This document shows positions 14,521-20,155 of a DNA stretch of 20,155 bases, in pieces; positions within the stretch are counted from its first letter, which is position 1; each line of letters starts with the position of its first letter. Location: NCBI GenBank assembly GCA_029563245.1, contig JAKQSG010000017.1, positions 1 to 20,155 on the forward strand, written 5' to 3'. The DNA comes from Candidatus Omnitrophota bacterium. GTDB taxonomy: Bacteria > Omnitrophota > Gorgyraeia > Gygaellales > Profunditerraquicolaceae. The translations under genes and the position numbers were made by a program. The notes under the pieces are model-generated. The model did no database searches. It was given only the letters and a program-made list of their open reading frames with translations, and was not told where the DNA came from.

Positions 14521-15603
14521 TTATCTCATAAAGAATTTAGAGACCTTATCCCCAAAATTCCTGACTATATCATTATAGGTAACAAAAATAGCCAGGGAGA
14601 GAATAAGGGTAACCCCGATTTTATTAACCGCCTTATCCATTTTAGGGCTTAAAGCCCTACCGCGCATCTTTTCTAATCCCAAGAACATAATATGCCCGCC
14701 ATCTAAAATAGGCAGGGGCAGAAGATTAAATATCGCAAGACTCAAACTTAATACCGCCATCAGATGCAATAAGGGTATAAAACCTAAACTGGCAGCCCTA
14801 GAGGTAATAAAGAAAATCCCCAAAGGACCGGTCATAGACTCACGCATAGAAATTCTTCCCATAGCCAGGAAACCTAAGGCCTTATAGGTCATTATTGTTA
14901 AATCTTTGGTCTTATTAAAGGCCGCGGGAAAAGAACCCAGTAAGCCATGTTTAAGCGTAACTACTTCATCAAAAGGAGTAATGCCTAATAAGCCGAGTTT
15001 ACGCTTCTGGCCTATTTGATCCTCCATGCTCCTCTGCCTTATCCTAACGGCAAGGGTCAGCTCTTCATCGCCCCTTTTCAGGGAAACATTAACATGGTCT
15101 TCAGACTTTCTGGAATGAACTTCCCTTTGCAACTCTTCCCAATATTCAACTTTCTTACCGTCTATGGCAACAATTCTATCCCCCTCCATTATCCCGGACT
15201 CTTCTGCACCGAATCCCTCCAGCAAACCACCGACCTTAGTAGTTAGAGAAGGGTATCCGATAAAACAGATTAACCAAAAAAATAAAAAGCCCAGCACATA
15301 ATTCAAGAGCGGGCCAAAGAAGATAATCCAAAAACGCCTTCCCGGCTTCTGGGAAAGGTATTCATCAGGCTTGCCTGTAAACTCCTGGTAATTGTCTCCT
15401 GCCAGTTTCACAAACCCGCCCAAAGGGAAAAGGCTCAAGCTGTATTCAGTACCGTTTTTCTTCTTCTTAAGAAGCGTAGGGCCAAAACCCAAGGAGAACT
15501 GCTCAACCCTAACCCCCATTCTTTTGGCAACGATAAAATGGCCAAATTCATGCACCAATATCAGTATGCTTAAAATAATCAAGAATATAAATAAATTTAT
15601 CAT
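14521..15603 (-). CDS. rseP: RseP-type site-2 intramembrane metalloprotease
   Basis: Site-2 proteases cut within membrane-spanning segments; RseP-type enzymes release anti-sigma factors in envelope stress and clear leftover signal peptides. The 360-residue protein has the zinc motif HEFGH at 18-22 in the first membrane helix. Further membrane helices lie at about 92-115, 280-297 and 329-343. A single PDZ domain covers about 122-190 with SGIMEGDRIVAIDGK (136-150). The second catalytic motif NLLPLPILDGGH spans 293-304. E. coli RseP has two PDZ domains and about 450 residues; this one-PDZ form is common in other bacteria. No clear Shine-Dalgarno site is seen in the 21 bases after dxr. Association with uppS, cdsA and dxr is conserved in many genomes. 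Confidence 0.96.
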   Translation of the reverse strand: MINLFIFLIILSILILVHEFGHFIVAKRMGVRVEQFSLGFGPTLLKKKKNGTEYSLSLFPLGGFVKLAGDNYQEFTGKPDEYLSQKPGRRFWIIFFGPLLNYVLGFLFFWLICFIGYPSLTTKVGGLLEGFGAEESGIMEGDRIVAIDGKKVEYWEELQREVHSRKSEDHVNVSLKRGDEELTLAVRIRQRSMEDQIGQKRKLGLLGITPFDEVVTLKHGLLGSFPAAFNKTKDLTIMTYKALGFLAMGRISMRESMTGPLGIFFITSRAASLGFIPLLHLMAVLSLSLAIFNLLPLPILDGGHIMFLGLEKMRGRALSPKMDKAVNKIGVTLILSLAIFVTYNDIVRNFGDKVSKFFMR

Positions 15604-15624
15604 TTTTCTTACGCTAGAGCTGGA

Positions 15625-16767
15625 TTAAGACAGCCCGTAAGCCTCCTGCCTTGCCCAGGTATCAGCTTTAAGTATATCGTTTAGCCCGGGGGCCTTATTA
15701 TTCCTATGACTACGCATGACCTTAGATACAATCCTAGGTATATCCATAAATTTTATTCTACCATCGAGAAACTTGCTGACTGCCACTTCATTAGCAGCAT
15801 TCATTACAGCAGGCAAACTACCCAGCTCCCTGGCAGCCTGATACGCTAAAGATAAACAGGGGAACCTTAAACAATCAGGTTTGCTAAAATTCAGGGATTT
15901 TAGATTATAGAAATTTATCCCTGGAGAAAACCCATTTAATCTATCGGGATATGATAAGGCATATTGAATTGGTATGCGCATATCCGTTTGAGAGAGCTGC
16001 GCTAAAACAACGCCATCGATAAACTCAACCATAGAATGCACCAGAGCCTGAGGATGGATGAGTACTTTAATCATCTTATGGCTTACATTAAATAAAAACA
16101 TCGCTTCCAAGAATTCCAATCCTTTATTCATAAGTGTGGCGGAATCTACTGTAATCTTTTTCCCCATCTTCCACCTGGGATGCTTAAGTACCTTAAGAAG
16201 CGAAACACGCCTTAAAGATGCGCCGCTTTCATTAACCAAAGGGCCTCCCGAAGCAGTAAGATATATAGTTTTAAGCCTTGTCTTGCCTTGCCCATAAAGG
16301 CACTGCCATATCGCCGACTGCTCGCTGTCTATAGGAATAACCTTAATCCCTGACTTTTTAGCCATACGCATAATAAGCGGCCCTGCCATAACTAAAGCCT
16401 CTTTGTTGGCCAAAGCAATATCCTTACCGCTTGCAATCGAGCTTAGCAAAGGGGCCAGCGCAGCCGATCCGCTTATAGCAAAAACCGACTGGTCTATAGT
16501 TCTTTCTTGGGCAAATTGAATCAAACCCTCTTCCGCTGAATAAACCTTTATTTTTCTACCCAAACTCTTTTTAAATTTCAGCGCAGACTCTTCATCCCTT
16601 ATACAAACAAAGGAGGGATGAAATTCTTGAACCTGTGAATATAGGCCTCTTATATCCGAATTTACACTTAACCCCACAACCCGAAACTTATCCGGGAACC
16701 TTCTTATTACACTAAGCGCATTCTTGCCTATAGAACCGGTAGAGCCGAATATAGCGATATGCTTCAT
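15625..16767 (-). CDS. dxr: 1-deoxy-D-xylulose 5-phosphate reductoisomerase
   Basis: Dxr performs the first committed step of the MEP pathway, rearranging and reducing DXP to MEP with NADPH and a divalent metal. The 380-residue protein has the nucleotide-binding GSTGSIGKNAL (8-18), ALANKEALVMAG (118-129), the metal-site segment PIDSEQSAIWQ (145-155) with Asp147 and Glu149, TASGGP (171-176), the flexible-loop HPRWKMG (196-202) with Trp199, and VDSATLMNKGLE (207-218) with Asn214, Lys215 and Glu218. The residue after Glu149 is Gln150, where nearly all Dxr proteins have His (His153 in E. coli). The ATG overlaps the cdsA stop as ATGA with no Shine-Dalgarno site, so translation is probably coupled. 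The later MEP enzyme IspG is encoded two genes downstream. Confidence 0.97.
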   Translation of the reverse strand: MKHIAIFGSTGSIGKNALSVIRRFPDKFRVVGLSVNSDIRGLYSQVQEFHPSFVCIRDEESALKFKKSLGRKIKVYSAEEGLIQFAQERTIDQSVFAISGSAALAPLLSSIASGKDIALANKEALVMAGPLIMRMAKKSGIKVIPIDSEQSAIWQCLYGQGKTRLKTIYLTASGGPLVNESGASLRRVSLLKVLKHPRWKMGKKITVDSATLMNKGLEFLEAMFLFNVSHKMIKVLIHPQALVHSMVEFIDGVVLAQLSQTDMRIPIQYALSYPDRLNGFSPGINFYNLKSLNFSKPDCLRFPCLSLAYQAARELGSLPAVMNAANEVAVSKFLDGRIKFMDIPRIVSKVMRSHRNNKAPGLNDILKADTWARQEAYGLS

Positions 16768-17561
16768 TTTAATAAAATTACGCTCATATAGAAATAAAAT
16801 ACCGGGGCAGTGAAAAGAAGACTGTCAATTTGATCTAAAGCCCCACCCATCCCGGGGAATATCATTCCTGAATCCTTAACCTGGCAGTCACGCTTTATTA
16901 AGGATTCCGAAAGATCCCCCAACTGAGCCAATACACTAATAGCAATACCCAAAATAATAATTTGCATATAACCAAAACCAAGCAAAGGTTTGCATACTAA
17001 AGCTCCTAAAACACTAAAAGCTAAACCTCCCAAAGCCCCCTCCACGGTCTTATGAGGGCTTATGCTGGGAGCAAGCCGATGCTTGCCAAACCAACTACCG
17101 ATAAGATAAGCGCCTATATCGCATGCCTTGGTAATTAAGAGAATCGCGGCTAGGAGACCTAACCCTCCCTCTAGATACCTTATCTTAACCAAAAAACTGA
17201 GAGACCAAGAGATATAAACTATCCCAAATACCGTAGTAGATATTCCTATTATTGCCCCACTATGCTGCCTTCGCTTAAACTGCATAACCACAAGAAATAA
17301 GAGTGCCAGGATAATAAAAAGAAACTCCCAGCCCTTAGTCAGTTCAAAGCGCAACATTATAGATAAGGGTATCAAAACCCCTATACCTATGCCGAAATAT
17401 TTATAAGTCAGCGTACCTTTGGCCTCTAGCATGCGGAAGAATTCGTAAAGCCCAACGGCTATGAATAAGGCAACGGTCAGGCCGCAAAGCCAATCAATTG
17501 TGATTACTCCGATTATTATCAAAATAAGCAGAGTTGAAGTTATTAATCTTCTTATCAGCAT
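16764..17561 (-). CDS. cdsA: phosphatidate cytidylyltransferase (CDP-diacylglycerol synthase)
   Basis: CdsA makes CDP-diacylglycerol from phosphatidic acid and CTP, the branch point for phospholipids, in the inner membrane. The 265-residue protein is strongly hydrophobic with about seven or eight membrane segments. Conserved regions are KACDIGAYLIGSWFGKHRL (145-163), SPHKTVEGALGG (168-179) and the family signature region 218-247. There SESLIKR, KDSG and PGMGG-x-LD-x-x-DS are seen. The usual PGHGG reads PGMGG, and the usual LDR reads LDQ. All signature Asp and Lys residues are kept, so it is probably active. The gene abuts uppS with no gap (TAG followed by ATG), and GGGGGT upstream may act as a ribosome site. 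It overlaps dxr by four bases. Confidence 0.95.
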   Translation of the reverse strand: MLIRRLITSTLLILIIIGVITIDWLCGLTVALFIAVGLYEFFRMLEAKGTLTYKYFGIGIGVLIPLSIMLRFELTKGWEFLFIILALLFLVVMQFKRRQHSGAIIGISTTVFGIVYISWSLSFLVKIRYLEGGLGLLAAILLITKACDIGAYLIGSWFGKHRLAPSISPHKTVEGALGGLAFSVLGALVCKPLLGFGYMQIIILGIAISVLAQLGDLSESLIKRDCQVKDSGMIFPGMGGALDQIDSLLFTAPVFYFYMSVILLK

Positions 17562-18272
17562 CTAAATACCCCCGAATCTTCTCTCTCTTCTCTTGTAATC
17601 GTCAATAGCTTCGCAGAAATCTTTAGCCTTAAAATCCGGCCAGAGTTTATTAGTAAAATACAGCTCGGCATAAGATATCTGCCAGAGCAAAAAGTTACTT
17701 ATACGCATCTCACCGCTTGTGCGTATCAATAAATCCACGCCTTCAAGGGAAGATGTATAAAGGTACTTGCTGAACTTCTCCACATCTAAATCTTCGGCCT
17801 TAAGACTGCCGGAGGCTACATCTTTTGCAAAATTCTTAGCGGCCTCAACAATCTCCTGCCTTGAACCGTAATTTAAAGCTAAAACTACGGTCAAACCGGT
17901 ATTCCCTGCGGTCTTAGCTTCAGCCTTTTTAATCTTATGCTGGATACTCAAAGGCAACGGGTCGTCTCCGCCGATAACCTTAAAACGCATATTATTCTTG
18001 TGCAACCGGTTGACCTCCTGAAGAAGGAAACTGTTGAGATACCTCATCAGCATACTGATCTCCTTCTGAGGCCGAACCCAATTCTCAGTAGAAAAGGCAA
18101 AAAAAGTTACCACCTTAATACCTAAATCAGCGGCAGCCTTTACAACATCCTTGACTCTTTTAACTCCTTCACGATGACCGTAGCTACGCGGTAAATTACG
18201 CTCCTTCGCCCATCGTCCATTGCCATCCATGATGATAGCAACATGCTTAGGAGTTACATTTCTCTCTATCAT
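17562..18272 (-). CDS. uppS: isoprenyl (undecaprenyl) diphosphate synthase
   Basis: UppS adds isopentenyl diphosphate units in cis to farnesyl diphosphate, giving the C55 carrier lipid for peptidoglycan and other surface polymers. The 236-residue protein has HVAIIMDGNGRWA (10-22) with catalytic Asp16, the conserved YGHREG (31-36), FFAFSTENWVRP (58-69), LALNYGSRQEI (132-142) and the C-terminal LLIRTSGEMRISNFLLWQ, AELYFT and WPDF, ending in the YKRRERRFGG pattern. It starts two bases after the GH57 gene stop and abuts cdsA. The product length (C55 or other) cannot be read from sequence by eye, but one cis-prenyltransferase beside cdsA and dxr is the normal bacterial arrangement. Confidence 0.96.
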   Translation of the reverse strand: MIERNVTPKHVAIIMDGNGRWAKERNLPRSYGHREGVKRVKDVVKAAADLGIKVVTFFAFSTENWVRPQKEISMLMRYLNSFLLQEVNRLHKNNMRFKVIGGDDPLPLSIQHKIKKAEAKTAGNTGLTVVLALNYGSRQEIVEAAKNFAKDVASGSLKAEDLDVEKFSKYLYTSSLEGVDLLIRTSGEMRISNFLLWQISYAELYFTNKLWPDFKAKDFCEAIDDYKRRERRFGGI

Positions 18273-18274
18273 AT

Positions 18275-19855
18275 CTACCGATGCGCCTTATAATCTATAT
18301 CAGGGAATATATTATTTTTATATTCGATTCCGCTAAGCCAGGCCTGGTCAATAGAGTTACCCTTAATCATCTCATAAAGGCGATTAAAATTAAGTAAATG
18401 GTCCTTAGTACGGCGAATAGCATACTCAGTATGCGTTCCCGTTCCTAATATAAAGGCCCAATCTGAGCTTTGAGCAAGTAACAGTTCCCGCAAAGCTTGA
18501 TTTAAAGCCCTCCTGGTTAATCCCTCTGCATTAGGGTAGGTCTTGGCCAACTCCGTCATCCTGTCCGAGGCATTATGGAGATGCCTATAAATCCAGTCAT
18601 TGGATCCCTGTAACCACATCTCACTATAACCCTTCCAGCCCCAGCTTGACATTGAAGGCGTAATAACCTGATTACGCGGATTCTCGCTTAGGTATTCCGG
18701 GGCAGTAATTAACTTTATTTCATCCTGATCAAAGGCTATCTTACGAATTAAAAACTCAAGCCAGATTGGCCCCTCATACCACCAATGCCCAAACAACTCT
18801 GCATCATAAGGAGAAACTATAATCGGCTTTTTCCCCAATAATTCATACAAATATTCAACTTGCTTCTGGCGGTTAAACATAAAATTACCGGCATGATCGC
18901 TGGCTTTCTCCCGTGCCCACTTAGAAACATAAGGTTCCTTATGATTACCGGTACCGGTGATCCGGTAATACTTTATCCCGGTATTAATCCTGATACCGTC
19001 GGGATGGATATAAGGCTTAATGTAATCGTACTCTAAATCAAAACCGATATCCCGATAGAATTCACGGTAATTATAATCTCCGGGGTAGCCTTCGATCGAA
19101 CTCCAAACCTGTTTTGAAGACTCCAAGTCCCTAGAGAAACAGGCAACACCAGATCCTTTGCAATAAACCGGGGCAAAAACCCCGTATTTAGGCCTGGGCT
19201 TCCCATGCAAGGTACCATGGGAATCAGTAAAAAAATAGCTTAAACCCGCCTCTCTTAATATCTTATCATGTCCGGGATAATATCCGCACTCAGGAAGCCA
19301 TATACCTTTTGGCTTCCTGCCGAAAACACCCTGATAATGGCTTACAGCTACTTTTATCTGGGCCGAGACTGACTCTTTGCAAACATCCATTAAAGGCAGA
19401 TAACCATGGGTCGCCCCGCAGGTAATAATCTCTAATTTACCTAAATCCTGAAATCTTTTGAAAGCGCCGGTTAGATTACGCCCATATCTTAGGAAGGTAT
19501 CTCGGGCAGATAAGAATTCATCGAGGTACATTGCCGATAGCGCCTCAAATTGAGGCTGCCAACGCGTCCTCTCCTTTTCCTTATTAGCTAACTCTATAAG
19601 CCTGTTTATATGTTTCAGGTAGCGCTCCTGAAGCAGGCCATCAGATAACATAGAAATTAAGGTCGGACTGAGGGTCATGGTAAGACGAAAATCTACCCCG
19701 TCACTAACTAGCCTCTCGAATACCCTGATCAAAGGAACATAAGTTTCGGTTATCGCTTCATAGAGCCAATCCTCCTCAAGAAAATCCTCATGTTCAGGAT
19801 GACGCACATAAGGAAGGTGTCCATGCAAAACCAGACAAAGATATCCTTTATGCAT
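18275..19855 (-). CDS. GH57 family alpha-glucan branching enzyme (predicted)
   Basis: This 526-residue cytosolic protein (no signal peptide) belongs to glycoside hydrolase family 57. The family includes 1,4-alpha-glucan branching enzymes and alpha-amylases. Family regions are HGHLPYVRHPEHEDFLEEDW (11-30), CGATHGYLPL (146-155), GIWLPECGYYPG (184-195) with the nucleophile Glu189, and IIVSPYDAELFGHWWYEGP (345-363) with the proton donor Asp351. The helical C-terminal region contains SSWGWKGYSEMWLQGSNDWIYRHL and the LLLAQSSDWAFI segment typical of branching enzymes. Length and motifs fit the branching group (about 520-560) better than the amylase group. A strong Shine-Dalgarno site is at 19867-19873. 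The start follows the DUF4912-type stop directly. The call to GH57 is firm; branching activity is inferred. Confidence 0.9.
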   Translation of the reverse strand: MHKGYLCLVLHGHLPYVRHPEHEDFLEEDWLYEAITETYVPLIRVFERLVSDGVDFRLTMTLSPTLISMLSDGLLQERYLKHINRLIELANKEKERTRWQPQFEALSAMYLDEFLSARDTFLRYGRNLTGAFKRFQDLGKLEIITCGATHGYLPLMDVCKESVSAQIKVAVSHYQGVFGRKPKGIWLPECGYYPGHDKILREAGLSYFFTDSHGTLHGKPRPKYGVFAPVYCKGSGVACFSRDLESSKQVWSSIEGYPGDYNYREFYRDIGFDLEYDYIKPYIHPDGIRINTGIKYYRITGTGNHKEPYVSKWAREKASDHAGNFMFNRQKQVEYLYELLGKKPIIVSPYDAELFGHWWYEGPIWLEFLIRKIAFDQDEIKLITAPEYLSENPRNQVITPSMSSWGWKGYSEMWLQGSNDWIYRHLHNASDRMTELAKTYPNAEGLTRRALNQALRELLLAQSSDWAFILGTGTHTEYAIRRTKDHLLNFNRLYEMIKGNSIDQAWLSGIEYKNNIFPDIDYKAHR

Positions 19856-20155
19856 TTATTTAGTATCCCTCCTCACTATCGGGGTGATCTTCCTCTTGTC
19901 TACGCCGTCCTTAGAGACAGCCTTAACCGGGATAACCTGAGTTCCATCGGGCAGGGCAAAGCGCAAAGTGAAAGTGCCATCCCGCCGTAAAGATATGGGT
20001 TTATCCTGAACAGTTACTTTTGCATCAGGCTCAGTAGCCCCATAAACAATTAACTCGCAATTAACCTCAAGCCAGAAATTTCTTGAAGGTTGTTTTTTTA
20101 CAGGGCTGGCCATTGAAGCAATGCCCGGAGAACTTACGGCGGCCTTGCGCCAAAC
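19856..20155 (-). CDS. DUF4912-type protein, 5' end cut by window edge
   Basis: Only the C-terminal 99 residues are visible; the frame stays open to the right edge, beginning VWRKAAVSSPGIAS, so the true start lies outside. The segment SRNFWLEVNCELIVYGATEP, then DAKVTVQDKPISLRRDGTF and TLRFALPDGTQVIPVKAVS, looks like the beta-sandwich C-terminus of DUF4912-containing proteins. I recognise these as frequent neighbours of GH57 branching enzymes. Their function is not known. The strong ribosome site and direct stop-start junction with the GH57 gene suggest the two products are made together. An internal ATG at 20113 exists but would remove conserved-looking upstream residues. The DUF4912 core itself is outside the window, so the family name is a judgement from the C-terminal pattern and the context. 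Confidence 0.75.
   Translation of the reverse strand, partial: VWRKAAVSSPGIASMASPVKKQPSRNFWLEVNCELIVYGATEPDAKVTVQDKPISLRRDGTFTLRFALPDGTQVIPVKAVSKDGVDKRKITPIVRRDTK
19867..19873 (-). promoter_or_regulatory. Strong Shine-Dalgarno site of the GH57 gene
   Basis: The minus strand reads AGGAGGG, 11 bases before the ATG at 19855. It is the best ribosome site in the window and lies within the last codons of the DUF4912-type gene. Confidence 0.75.

Noticed and set aside
19033..19218. Second minus-strand frame inside the GH57 gene
   Set aside because: It overlaps the conserved middle part of the GH57 protein in another frame and lacks any motif or ribosome site.
1..20155. tRNA, rRNA, CRISPR, transposon, riboswitch or attachment site
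   Set aside because: Nearly all bases are inside recognised protein genes. I found no spaced repeats, cloverleaf-like segments or inverted terminal repeats, and the gaps are too short for a riboswitch.

Overview
The window is a gene-dense piece of a bacterial chromosome. All 20 recognisable genes lie on the minus strand, so transcription runs from the right edge to the left edge. Adding up every gap between neighbouring genes gives only about 133 non-coding bases in 20,155. The longest gap is 31 bases, and nine gene pairs overlap or abut directly. I see no tRNA or rRNA gene, CRISPR array, insertion sequence, phage gene or convincing terminator, and no stretch of 300 bases without a gene. The organism is bacterial: RuvB, NusA, IF2, RimP, TrmD, the MEP isoprenoid route and undecaprenyl-PP synthase all point that way. 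A DUF4912-type protein next to a GH57 branching enzyme, an orphan CpaF ATPase in a housekeeping operon, and a compact uppS-cdsA-dxr-rseP-ispG block best fit an uncultured lineage such as Candidatus Omnitrophota or a relative. That placement is inference from gene content. Two 60-base lines counted by hand gave 40% and 48% G+C. Three proteins are predicted to carry Fe-S clusters (QueH, IspG and an unusual TrpRS), which would suit an anaerobe.

Layout in order of transcription (right to left). (1) 20155-18275: the 3' part of a DUF4912-type gene and a GH57 alpha-glucan branching enzyme, probably for glycogen-like polymers. (2) 18272-13462: uppS, cdsA, dxr, rseP and ispG. These make isoprenoid precursors (Dxr, IspG), the undecaprenyl carrier lipid (UppS) and CDP-diacylglycerol (CdsA), with the intramembrane protease RseP between them. 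(3) 13469-12210: a CpaF/TadA-type secretion or pilus ATPase without its usual partners. (4) 12207-6136: translation and transcription genes proS, rimP, nusA, infB and trpS. (5) 6139-4357: chromosome maintenance genes scpA and ruvB. (6) 4348-1: tRNA anticodon-loop modification. QueH, QueA and Tgt serve queuosine at G34 and TrmD makes m1G37. A secreted GHL10-type glycosidase-like protein is inserted between queH and queA.

Most of the genes are ordinary housekeeping genes, and I do not see a clear new defence or mobile system. The points worth a second look are departures within core enzymes: a ProRS without the editing insertion, a TrpRS with a four-cysteine Fe-S-type motif, a NusA with a shortened N-terminal domain, and a Dxr and an IspG with altered conserved residues. 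The accessory genes placed in the cluster (cpaF, the GHL10 gene, and the DUF4912-GH57 pair) also deserve attention.
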